In this document: positions 34,159-42,965 of the stretch, piece by piece | Layout of the letters: each line of letters opens with the position of its first letter | Position numbering within the stretch: position 1 is the first letter of the stretch | Source: Pseudomonas baetica | GTDB taxonomy: Bacteria > Pseudomonadota > Gammaproteobacteria > Pseudomonadales > Pseudomonadaceae | Length of the DNA stretch: 64,000 nucleotides | Direction: 5' to 3' | Assembly (NCBI RefSeq): GCF_019733355.1 | Contig: NZ_JAIHLQ010000019.1 | Span: 79,869 to 143,868, forward strand | Position numbers and translations under genes: made by a program | The notes under the pieces: model-generated | Told to the model about the DNA's origin: nothing | Databases searched by the model: none | What the model saw: the letters and a program-made list of their open reading frames with translations, nothing else

Positions 34159-34220
34159 TACGAGGGTTATTCCGACCAACGGTTATACGTATTTCATCCG
34201 TGCAGCGACCGCGCCGCCCT

Positions 34221-34251
34221 AATAAAAAAGCCCCGATCTCTCGACCGGGGC
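34221..34251 (-). terminator. Intrinsic terminator of the permease gene
   Basis: On the minus strand GCCCCG and CGGGGC form a stem, followed by TTTTTT and TTATT. It lies 24 bases past the stop of the leftward permease gene. Confidence 0.85.
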
Positions 34252-34274
34252 TTCGCCGTTTCAACGTCCTTCAC

Positions 34275-35696
34275 TTACGAAGCCGAACGCACCGCGCCTT
34301 GCGACACCTGGGTCGGTTGCAGCTTGAACACGTAGAACAACACCGTCAGCACCACCAGGAATGCTGGGCCCACATAGAGCGCCACGCGGGTGTCGGGGAA
34401 GTACGCCATCAGGCCGACCACCAGCACCAGGAACGCCAACGCAAAGTACGAACTGACCGGGTACAGCCACATCTTGTATTTGAGGGCGGCACGTTCGCTG
34501 GCGCTCAGGCCTTTGCGGAATTTGAGCTGGGCCAGCAGGATCATGACCCAGGTCCAGATTGCGCCGAAAGTGGCAATCGACGTCACCCAGACGAAGACTT
34601 TTTCCGGCACCAGATAGTTGAGCAATACACCCAGCAGCAGTGCGCCAATCGACAGCAGCAATGCGCGACGCGGCACGCCGTTATTGGACGTCTTGGCAAA
34701 ACCGGCCGGGGCCTGACCATTCTGCGCCAGGCTGTAGAGCATGCGCCCGGTGCTGAAGATGCCGCCGTTGCACGACGACAATGCCGCCGTGATCACCACG
34801 AAGTTGATGATGCCGGCTGCGGTCTTGATGCCCAGACGCTCGAACGTCATCACAAACGGACTGCCCTGAGTGCCGATTTCGTTCCATGGGTAGATCGACA
34901 GGATCACGAACAGCGCACCGACGTAGAACAGCAGAATCCGCCAGAACACCGAGCCGATGGCATCAGGGATGGTCTTTTGCGGGTTCTTCGCTTCGCCTGC
35001 GGTCAGGCCGATCATCTCGACGCCGAGGTAGGCGAACATGACCATTTGCAGGGACATCAGCACGCCCTGCACGCCGTTTGGCATAAAGCCGCCGTGGCTC
35101 CACAGGTTGGAAATTCCCAACGCGACGCCGTCGTTGCCGAAACCGAAGGCGATTACGCCGATGCCGCCAATCACCATGGCGATGATGGTGACGATCTTGA
35201 TCAGGGCGAACCAGAATTCGAATTCACCGAAGGCTTTGACCGCGATCAGGTTGACCGACCCCATGCTGATCAGCGCCGCGAGGGCCCAGATCCAGCGCGG
35301 CACATCGGGGAACCAGATGCCCATGTACACGGCGACGGCAGTGATTTCCGCGACACAGGTCACCAGCCACAGGAACCAATAATTCCAGCCAGTGAGAAAG
35401 CCTGCCAACGGGCCGAGGTAGTCTTGCGCGTAGCGGCTGAACGAACCGGCCACCGGGTTATGCACGGCCATTTCGCCGAGGGCGCGCATGATCACCAGGA
35501 TCGCCAGACCGCCAAGAATGTAGGAGAGCATGATCGCCGGGCCGGCCATTTCAATGGCCTTGGCCGAACCGAGAAACAGACCGACGCCGATACAGGCTCC
35601 GAGGGCCATCAGCCGAATATGCCGTTCGCCGAGTTCGCGTTTAAGCGGACCGCCCTGAGCGGTTTCGCCGTGAGGCAGGTGATTGCCAACTGGCAT
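34275..35696 (-). CDS. APC-superfamily amino-acid permease (ProY/HutT-like)
   Basis: The product is 473 residues with twelve predicted helices. The first helix carries ALGACIGVGLFLGSAKAIEM, the substrate-site unwinding motif of the family, and the MRALGEMAVHNPVAGSFSRY and AYLGVEMIGLTAGEAKNP segments follow. Over much of its length it resembles E. coli ProY, and Pseudomonas proteins of this group include the histidine transporter HutT. The amino acid transported cannot be decided here. The start MPVGNHLPHG was chosen as the family-like N-terminus. It is a single-gene unit ending at a clear terminator. Confidence 0.88.
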   Translation of the reverse strand: MPVGNHLPHGETAQGGPLKRELGERHIRLMALGACIGVGLFLGSAKAIEMAGPAIMLSYILGGLAILVIMRALGEMAVHNPVAGSFSRYAQDYLGPLAGFLTGWNYWFLWLVTCVAEITAVAVYMGIWFPDVPRWIWALAALISMGSVNLIAVKAFGEFEFWFALIKIVTIIAMVIGGIGVIAFGFGNDGVALGISNLWSHGGFMPNGVQGVLMSLQMVMFAYLGVEMIGLTAGEAKNPQKTIPDAIGSVFWRILLFYVGALFVILSIYPWNEIGTQGSPFVMTFERLGIKTAAGIINFVVITAALSSCNGGIFSTGRMLYSLAQNGQAPAGFAKTSNNGVPRRALLLSIGALLLGVLLNYLVPEKVFVWVTSIATFGAIWTWVMILLAQLKFRKGLSASERAALKYKMWLYPVSSYFALAFLVLVVGLMAYFPDTRVALYVGPAFLVVLTVLFYVFKLQPTQVSQGAVRSAS

Positions 35697-36044
35697 AGGG
35701 GTGCAACCTCGTCTTGTTATTGGATATGGCCACCGAGTGTTCAAGCGTTGGCCGATTAGCCTTGGCTCGTTGAAAACCGCGTCTGCTTCGTGGGCAAACG
35801 CGTCTTGCAGGACAGCCTGCAAGATCAGCGGGGCGTCAGTATAAAAACCTTGTCGTAGGTCTTTTCACTCTATAAACCACAAGATTCAGCGGGAGTTGTC
35901 GCAAGAATGCCAGTAGACCCGGCGGATCAACTGGCAAATGTAGGAAAACTCGCCACCGAAAACGGCGGCGAGTATTGCACAACCTTGGTGCGTCGTCTTT
36001 TCGTCTGGCGTTTTTGTCCAGGTCGGAGAACCTTGACGAACGCT
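35697..36044. other. Intergenic region between permease and toxin 2
   Basis: No convincing gene. It must hold the permease promoter (leftward) and, at its right end, the terminator of the toxin 2 gene at 35945-35973. I could not choose a promoter hexamer pair with confidence. Confidence 0.6.
35945..35973 (-). terminator. Terminator downstream of toxin 2
   Basis: On the minus strand ACTCGCC pairs with GGCGAGT across a 12-base loop, followed by TTTTCC. It is about 70 bases beyond the stop codon. Confidence 0.65.
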
Positions 36045-39000
36045 TTAATGGAGGGTCTGAACCGTGACCAGTTCTTCTGGATCAGGCAGTTCAACAGACG
36101 AAAGATTCTCAACGCGGTTGCGGCTAATGGAACTGTTATCAATATCGGCGGGATCAAATTCACTGACATTGAAGTCACGACCACCCCGCTTTCTTCCATA
36201 GGTGTTTAACGTCGCGGCCAGCGCTCCGCTTTCCAGTACTTTATGCATGCCCTGCCTCATGGATTCGGGGCTGGAAAACTTCGCAAATCCAGAGTTAGGC
36301 TCGTAAAAGAACCACTCTGGTCTACCGTTCCTGACTCTTATACCTGCAAGCATTGCATGGTCTTTTGAGGCCAGCCTGAGTGTTTTCGAATCAGGAGAAC
36401 TTTCCAGTGCATCGATAATTTCGTCGGCATCCATTTTCTTCTTGGCTGCGCCCATATGAAAAGATTCCTTATTGTTCACCGTATTGTGAAACTCCGTCAT
36501 GTCGCAGATAAATTCGGTGGATCCAGGCGCTTCTTTCGCCAGGGCAGCTCTGGGAATATTTTTCAGCAGTATGTCTTCGTTTCCATGGTGAATAGCATAA
36601 GCCATGGCATTTGAGAGTCCTGCACACTCACCTCTGGAAACCATATTGACGTGAGCCAGATAATGCCCCTGCGAAACAGGAACGACCTCGACAGCCAAAC
36701 CCTTCAAATCCGCGGCAAGAAGGTTTGAACTATAACGAGCGTCGTTCAGAATTTTGGTTTTTATTTCCTTTGTCAAAGCCCCTATTTCTTCAGGCTTGAG
36801 ACCAGGCTCTGATACCAATTCAATCAACTCATCAAATTTCATTCCAGGTGTGTAGCCATCGATTACGATTACATTCCCTTGCGTATAACCACGTTCAAAG
36901 GCTCGAAGATTATTCCTGTTCCGTGCAAATTCAACATTGTTATGAAAATTCAAATAGATACGGGAGTTTGCCTCACCGCCCAAGGTTCCACCCCAGCAAA
37001 AACGTTGAGGCGTGAAATTGCCCGGCGGACCATAAAGCCTGCGGGTGTCCAGGTTGTATGGGTACCAACTGTCATTTTTCAACACCCCCACGCCCTCGAT
37101 ACTTTGCTCACCCACTTTGAAGGTGCCCAGCACTGTCGGCCCGTGCGCCTTAGTGACTCCGAGCAGCAAGTCATACCCGCTCGCAGACGCCCGAAGTCTG
37201 TTCAATTGGTGCAGCCCTTTAACGCCCACGAACTTGATCCCCCGACCCAGTAACTGCACGCCTGCCGCTATACCACTCACCGGGTTGAGTTCGCCGATGA
37301 CAACGGCCCCTATGATTTTCGCTACCTTGAGCGCTTTGCTGATTGCCGAAGCCGTCCTGGCCCCCACTTGTGCCAACTTTGCTGCGGCACCCACGCCTGC
37401 GGTGACGAATCCCAATACGTCGAGGAACAGATCAATGGCGCCGTCTACATAGTTACCCTCTACAAAATGGGTAATGGCGGATTTGAAGGGAATCAGGTTG
37501 AGCAAAAACTCCATGCGGGATTTCATGGCTGCCAATTCTTTGTCATACGTCGTCTGCCCCTGCGCAGCGTTCAGAATCTTCTCGCTGTCGTAATCAAGAT
37601 GCTCAACGAAGGCATCAGCAATCGTCAGGGTTCTCTCGCTGGAATAACTTTTGGGAGGCAAGGCCTGCGTCTCGTTGCCTTGCTTGAGCTTCGCAGCGAC
37701 CGATTCATCAGCGACATAAAAAGGTTCAGTGGTGTACACGGTGCTCGGAACATTCACGTTGGTTCGTTCGGCCACCTGGGCAGGGTCAGAACCACTTTTT
37801 TTGATCGAGTCGGCCCCCAAGTCAATGTGATACACACTTACTTTTTTCCCCGTTCCCCGCTCGACTCTCAATGTCAGTGTTGGACTGGTGTACGTCAGGT
37901 TTCTGCCAAAAAAGCTCGTACTCAGCTTGTAGGTCTTGTGTTGATAGAAATCGATTTTTCCATATTCGAGGTTTTCTCGGTCTTCCAGCGGCAACTCGGA
38001 TATGAGGTGTTTTACGGTTAACCGGGCACCTTCCTTGAGGTTGCTCAGTGTCGTTGCAAACTGCTTCCTGAAAGTCTCCCGCACGCGAAGGTTCAGTTCG
38101 TTGATGTCGTGAATAACAGCGTTCAGAAGTTTGTCGCTGGATTTCCATCGATAATTGCCATCCATCATTGCAACGTCCAGCAACGAGTACTTGCCCTGCG
38201 GCCCTAGCACATCACTCGGCACGGGCGCGAGATGACTTAACACTTTTAACGAGCTGTCCCATTCAAGCGCGGCATGTTCAAACGGAAAGTCTTTGCCAAA
38301 TTCTTTTTCAAGCCCGGCCAGCGCAATGCTTTGGCGACTTGAAAACACACTTTTCAACAACACTGGCGTATTGAGCCGGTCGATAAATTGAGCATTGAAC
38401 TGTTCTTTTATTTCACCAAGTTCTACTTCGGTGTAGCGTTCATCGTCTTTCTTTTCTACGGCCACATGGACAACGCCCCAATCGATCAGCGCGATGGTCT
38501 GGGCGTACCGGGTAACGGCCGGATCGGTCATAGCAGCACTTTCAGCGCAGATCATGACCTGGGCAAAGGTCATATTCGCGAGCTTCCCCGGACATTGAGC
38601 TTCGATCGTCGCAGCGGCCACGGCCAGGTTGAACCACGCCGCACCGCCGTACTTGACGCCATCCGGGATGTCTTTGATCAGGAACAGAGGGGCATTCCTT
38701 GCCAACAATGCGTAGGCGCCTAATCCGGCCATTTCAGGGCCGCTGATGAGTTCTTTGATCAAGTGTTCACGTAGTTTGTTGAACACCGCCGAAACCGGTT
38801 TCCCCCAATGTTGACGACTGGCCAGATCAAAACCCGCGACGCTGTTGCGTTGAGTGTTTTCAATAGACAACGGATCAAGATTCAAGTGAATGGCGGCCAA
38901 TGCGTATTCGGTGATGCTGACGTCCGTGGAAATGCCTTTCAAACGGGTTTGTACCGCCATCCCAAGCGCTTGCCCGCGAGCGCTGGCAACGAGTGTTTCC

Positions 39001-39302
39001 AGTGCCTTGGCAGGATTCCCTAATGTTTTACTGTCAAGCGGATGGTGCAGGTACAAATGCTCCAGCAGTTGTTGCCCTGGCTTCCATAGTTCATCAAGAC
39101 CTTCGATATAAAGCTGAACAGCGCTCAGCACTTCGTTCTGCTGATCAGTACTCAATGGCATCGGCCAGGACAAGGCTCCACCCAAGTCGCCAAGTGCAGA
39201 CGGCGAGACACTTTCAGCTTCAAGCCTTGCAGACTCAAGTTGGCTTTCATAACTGGCAGACACCGAACCAGCATCCACCACAACATCATTTGCTTCGATC
39301 AT
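36045..39302 (-). CDS. Giant toxin-like protein 2 with YopT/PMT-like cysteine-protease C-terminus
   Basis: The product is 1085 residues from the ATG at 39302, which follows AAGGA with 7-base spacing. The N-terminal 600 residues are helical (ARNAPLFLIKDIPDGVKYGG among conserved-looking segments). Residues about 607-700 form a hydrophobic, glycine/alanine-rich helical region, as in the other two giant proteins here. The C-terminus shows a Cys-His-acid arrangement: SRGECAGLSNAMAYAIHHG (Cys893), SKDHAMLAGIRV (His982) and EWFFYEPNSGFAKF (Glu1001). This matches the C-x-G..., H-A..., F-F-D-P-N-x-G pattern of clan CA toxin domains (YopT, PMT C3, LifA, RID), but with Glu in place of Asp. The gene is AT-rich and probably acquired. 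No secretion genes are near. Confidence 0.72.
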   Translation of the reverse strand: MIEANDVVVDAGSVSASYESQLESARLEAESVSPSALGDLGGALSWPMPLSTDQQNEVLSAVQLYIEGLDELWKPGQQLLEHLYLHHPLDSKTLGNPAKALETLVASARGQALGMAVQTRLKGISTDVSITEYALAAIHLNLDPLSIENTQRNSVAGFDLASRQHWGKPVSAVFNKLREHLIKELISGPEMAGLGAYALLARNAPLFLIKDIPDGVKYGGAAWFNLAVAAATIEAQCPGKLANMTFAQVMICAESAAMTDPAVTRYAQTIALIDWGVVHVAVEKKDDERYTEVELGEIKEQFNAQFIDRLNTPVLLKSVFSSRQSIALAGLEKEFGKDFPFEHAALEWDSSLKVLSHLAPVPSDVLGPQGKYSLLDVAMMDGNYRWKSSDKLLNAVIHDINELNLRVRETFRKQFATTLSNLKEGARLTVKHLISELPLEDRENLEYGKIDFYQHKTYKLSTSFFGRNLTYTSPTLTLRVERGTGKKVSVYHIDLGADSIKKSGSDPAQVAERTNVNVPSTVYTTEPFYVADESVAAKLKQGNETQALPPKSYSSERTLTIADAFVEHLDYDSEKILNAAQGQTTYDKELAAMKSRMEFLLNLIPFKSAITHFVEGNYVDGAIDLFLDVLGFVTAGVGAAAKLAQVGARTASAISKALKVAKIIGAVVIGELNPVSGIAAGVQLLGRGIKFVGVKGLHQLNRLRASASGYDLLLGVTKAHGPTVLGTFKVGEQSIEGVGVLKNDSWYPYNLDTRRLYGPPGNFTPQRFCWGGTLGGEANSRIYLNFHNNVEFARNRNNLRAFERGYTQGNVIVIDGYTPGMKFDELIELVSEPGLKPEEIGALTKEIKTKILNDARYSSNLLAADLKGLAVEVVPVSQGHYLAHVNMVSRGECAGLSNAMAYAIHHGNEDILLKNIPRAALAKEAPGSTEFICDMTEFHNTVNNKESFHMGAAKKKMDADEIIDALESSPDSKTLRLASKDHAMLAGIRVRNGRPEWFFYEPNSGFAKFSSPESMRQGMHKVLESGALAATLNTYGRKRGGRDFNVSEFDPADIDNSSISRNRVENLSSVELPDPEELVTVQTLH

Positions 39303-39610
39303 ACAATCTTCCTTGATAAATAAACGAAGCAAAAGTAAACAACAGGCGCCTTCAAATAAAAAACCGAAAACCGTTACTAACCTTATGTATTACCAAACAA
39401 AAGCACTATCCACTTACACACTTCAACTTACTTGAATAATCTTTTAACAATCAGCAACTTCCTCCTGCACTCACGCGCCACAAAAAGTCGCAAGAGCCCG
39501 CCTGGCGTCTGGCACCCTCATCGCGACTCTTGGTCCGTGCTCGCTTCACAATTTCCCTCCTGTCGCCCACCACCGTCTAAGCTTCAGACAAGTCCGATCA
39601 ATCTGCGTGA
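39303..39610. other. AT-rich intergenic region between toxin 2 and the PBP-like gene
   Basis: Divergent promoter region of 308 bases. The left half is very AT-rich, like the toxin 2 gene, and the right half returns to average composition near 39470. I see no gene or clear operator. Confidence 0.6.
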
Positions 39611-42600
39611 ATGGATCAATCGACTATGGGCGCTTTGTGGCAAACCGACTCGAGTAAAGCCGTGGTTCCGACTGACCGTGTGGATGATGAAGCGCCTGTC
39701 CCTGAAAAAAACCGCCGCAACCGGCATGGGTGGAAGGCATTCTGGTTGTTGCTGCTGATTATCCTGATCGTGGTCGGGCTGGCGGCGGCCAAGGAAATGC
39801 GCACCTCGCGTTTCCAGGCCCATGAACTCAGCCGCTACGCAGCCTCACTGACCTACAAGCTTGAACCTGGTCCCAGCGAAGCGATTCGCTACCCCGGCAA
39901 TGGGCCATTCGATTTGCGCCTGGGTTACAGCTCGCTCGATGAACTCCTGCCGCGCCTGCTCAAACGCGATTACGTGATCACCGAGCAGACCCGCTTCTCG
40001 CCGGCGCTGCTCAGCTATACCGGCAAGGGCATGTTCGTGCCCTATGCGGAAAAGACTCAGGCCGGACTCTCGATCACCGACTGCCGCGCTGCGCCGCTGT
40101 ATCAGTACAACTATCCACAGCAGTTGTATTCGAGTTTCGCCGCGATTCCGCCGGCGGTGGTCAACAGCCTGCTGTTCATTGAAAACCGCTTTCTGCTCGA
40201 CCCCAGACAACCGATGACCAACCCGGCGGTGGACTGGCCGAGGTTCGGCATGGCCGCGTGGTCGCAAGTGGCGAAGTTGCTGCACTTGCCCGGGCAATCG
40301 GCGGGTGGCAGCACGCTGGCGACGCAACTTGAAAAGTACCGGCATTCACCTGATGGCCTGACGGTGTCCGGCGCCGAGAAGCTTCGCCAGATGATCTCCG
40401 CCAGCGTGCGCGCCTATCAGGACGGCCCGCAAACCCTGACCGCGCGGCAGAACATCGTTCGTGATTACCTCAACAGCGTGCCGCTGTCGGCCGTGCCTGG
40501 CCATGGTGAAGTCCATGGCATGGCCGAAGGGTTGCGGGTCTGGTACGGCAGCGACTTCAATAAGGCCAACGAACAGTTGAACAGCCCGGCGACCGACCCG
40601 AAAACCATGGCGGATAAAGGCCTGGCCTTGCGTGAAATGCTGTCATTGATGATCGCCCAGCGTCGTCCCTCCCATTACCTGAACAAGGGCCACGAAGAAC
40701 TCGCCGATCTCACCGACAGCCATTTGCGCCTGCTCAAGCAGAACGGCGTGATCGACACCGCACTCGCCGATGCCGCACTGGCCAGCCAGGTCATCTATCG
40801 CGACTGGCAGACCCAGCCCACTCTTCAGCCGATTGAAACCAACAAAGGTATCAACGCTGCTCGTAGCCGCCTGGCCGCGATGCTCAATCGTTCGCTGTAC
40901 GACCTTGACCGCCTCGACCTCTCGGCCACCAGCACGCTGCAAGGCGACCTGCAAACCCAGGTCACCGCTTACCTGAAAAAACTCGCCGACCCGGCCTACG
41001 CCGCTGAAATCGGCCTGCTCGGTGAACGGCTGCTGACGCCTGTCAGCACTGCTCAGGTGCGCTACAGCTTCACCTTGCTCGAACTCACCCCCGACGGCTC
41101 GCGAGTGCGGGTGCAGACCGACAGCACCGACCAGCCCTTCGACATCAACGAAGGCAGCAAACTCGAATTGGGCTCGACGGCGAAGATGCGTGTGCTCACC
41201 ACGTACCTGCAAATCATCGCCGAGTTGCACGACAAGTACAGTGCGCTGAGCGTACCGGAACTGAAAAAGGTCGACGTCCCCGACCAGGATCGCCTCAGCC
41301 AATGGGTCATCGATTACCTGATCCAGAACAAGGACCACGACCTCTCGAAAATGCTCGGTGCAGCGCTGGACCGCAAATACTCGGCCAGCCCCGGCGAGGC
41401 GTTTTTCACCGGTGGCGGGTTGCACGTTTTTCATAACTTTCGCAAGGAAGACAACGGCCGCATGCCGACCCTGCGCGACGCCCTGCGCGAGTCGATCAAC
41501 CTGCCGTTCATTCGTCTGATGCGCGATGTGGTGCGTTACACCACTTACTCCGGTCCCAACAGCAGCGCCGAACTGCTCAAGGACGACCGCGACCCAAGGC
41601 GTCAGGAATACCTGGCGAGCTTTGCCGACCGTGAAGGTACATCGTTCTTGCTCAAGTTCTGGAAGAGGTACAAAAACAAAGACACCCAGGCGCGGCTCGA
41701 AACCTTCCTCGACAGCATGCGTCCGACCCCGATCCGCATGGCCGCCGTGCACCGTTACCTGTTGCCGAACGCGACTCAGGAAGACTTCAACCGCTTCGTG
41801 CGCTCGCACCTCAAGGACGCCAAGCTCACTGTAAAACTCACCGACGATCGCCTGATCCGGCTCTATGACGCTTATGGCCCGGGCCGCTACGACCTCCCGG
41901 ACCAGGGCTTCATCGCCAAGGTTCACCCGTTGGATCTGTGGCTGATGGGTTACCTGCTGAACAACCCGGACGCGACGTTCAGTCAGGTCGTCAAGGCCAG
42001 CCACTTCGAACGTCAGGAAGTCTATAGCTGGCTGTTCAAGAGCAAACACAAGGGCGCCCGTGACAGCCGCATCCGCACCATGCTCGAGATCGAAGCCTTC
42101 CTGGAGATTCACCAGCGCTGGAAAAAAGTCGGCTACCCGTTCGATCATCTGGTGCCATCGCTGGCCACCGCCATCGGCAGCTCCGGCGACCGTCCGGCAG
42201 CGCTCGCGGAGTTGATCGGCACCATTCTCAACGATGGCGTGCGCATGCCGACCCTGCGCATCGACAGCCTGCACTTTGCCGCCGACACGCCTTATGAAAC
42301 GCGGCTGATCAATGACCCGCATGTTGGCAAACGGGTGATGCCGTCGGAAGTTGCCACCGCCATGCGTGAAGCGCTTTCACAGGTGGTCGACGCCGGTACG
42401 GCCAAACGTGTTTCCGGCAGTTTCAAACTGGCGGATGGCAGTCCGCTGGCCATGGGTGGCAAAACGGGTACGGGCGATAACCGCATCGAGGCCATCGGTT
42501 CGGGCGGACGCATCCTCAGTTCGAAGTCGATCAACCGCACGGCGACCTTCGTGTTCTACATCGGCGATCACCATTTCGGCACCCTCACCGCGTTCGTTCC

Positions 42601-42772
42601 GGGGCCTTCGGCCGAGAACTTCAAATTCACTTCAGCCTTGCCAGTACAGGTGCTCAAGGGCATGGCACCGTTCCTCACGCCGTATCTGCAACCGGGCAGC
42701 GACCTGCAATGCCACCCCGCACAGAGCACAAACGTTGCGATGATCAATCCGGTACGTCTGAAGACGAGGTAA
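39611..42772 (+). CDS. Class A penicillin-binding protein-like transglycosylase/transpeptidase
   Basis: The product is 1053 residues, longer than usual class A PBPs. A cytoplasmic tail precedes one membrane anchor at about 41-60 (FWLLLLIILIVVGLAA). The GT51 domain is indicated by NSLLFIENRFLLD and GGSTLATQLEKYRHS. The transpeptidase domain has all three motifs: STAK in ELGSTAKMRVL, SIN in ESINLPFIR, and KTG in GGKTGTG. There is a large insertion between SxN and KTG. It would act on peptidoglycan in the periplasm. The start lacks a good Shine-Dalgarno; another ATG lies five codons in. It is not an obvious duplicate of the housekeeping enzyme and sits between two giant toxin genes. Confidence 0.85.
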   Translation: MDQSTMGALWQTDSSKAVVPTDRVDDEAPVPEKNRRNRHGWKAFWLLLLIILIVVGLAAAKEMRTSRFQAHELSRYAASLTYKLEPGPSEAIRYPGNGPFDLRLGYSSLDELLPRLLKRDYVITEQTRFSPALLSYTGKGMFVPYAEKTQAGLSITDCRAAPLYQYNYPQQLYSSFAAIPPAVVNSLLFIENRFLLDPRQPMTNPAVDWPRFGMAAWSQVAKLLHLPGQSAGGSTLATQLEKYRHSPDGLTVSGAEKLRQMISASVRAYQDGPQTLTARQNIVRDYLNSVPLSAVPGHGEVHGMAEGLRVWYGSDFNKANEQLNSPATDPKTMADKGLALREMLSLMIAQRRPSHYLNKGHEELADLTDSHLRLLKQNGVIDTALADAALASQVIYRDWQTQPTLQPIETNKGINAARSRLAAMLNRSLYDLDRLDLSATSTLQGDLQTQVTAYLKKLADPAYAAEIGLLGERLLTPVSTAQVRYSFTLLELTPDGSRVRVQTDSTDQPFDINEGSKLELGSTAKMRVLTTYLQIIAELHDKYSALSVPELKKVDVPDQDRLSQWVIDYLIQNKDHDLSKMLGAALDRKYSASPGEAFFTGGGLHVFHNFRKEDNGRMPTLRDALRESINLPFIRLMRDVVRYTTYSGPNSSAELLKDDRDPRRQEYLASFADREGTSFLLKFWKRYKNKDTQARLETFLDSMRPTPIRMAAVHRYLLPNATQEDFNRFVRSHLKDAKLTVKLTDDRLIRLYDAYGPGRYDLPDQGFIAKVHPLDLWLMGYLLNNPDATFSQVVKASHFERQEVYSWLFKSKHKGARDSRIRTMLEIEAFLEIHQRWKKVGYPFDHLVPSLATAIGSSGDRPAALAELIGTILNDGVRMPTLRIDSLHFAADTPYETRLINDPHVGKRVMPSEVATAMREALSQVVDAGTAKRVSGSFKLADGSPLAMGGKTGTGDNRIEAIGSGGRILSSKSINRTATFVFYIGDHHFGTLTAFVPGPSAENFKFTSALPVQVLKGMAPFLTPYLQPGSDLQCHPAQSTNVAMINPVRLKTR

Positions 42773-42841
42773 CAAATCGTGTCAGTCGTTTCCGATTCAG
42801 CGTGACGTTTTTTCTTCGCAGCGGGTGGTACTTATGTATTT

Positions 42842-42853
42842 TTCGAATTCGAA
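42842..42853. promoter_or_regulatory. 12-bp palindrome upstream of the NEL toxin gene
   Basis: TTCGAATTCGAA is a perfect palindrome within the 193-base region before the toxin 3 start. It could be an operator; nothing else supports this. Confidence 0.25.
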
Positions 42854-42965
42854 TTTTCGTCGGGTTGATGCCCCACAGCGCCGTTTGCCGCCTGAACTTT
42901 GAACTTTTGTTTTGCCCTTGCGCCGGTAGGCTGATCACTCCTCAAACAATCAAGGATGATTGGCC

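Noticed and set aside
33813..35759. Long frame antisense to the permease and GtrA genes
   Set aside because: Its composition is that of a GC-rich shadow of real genes with clear families on the other strand.
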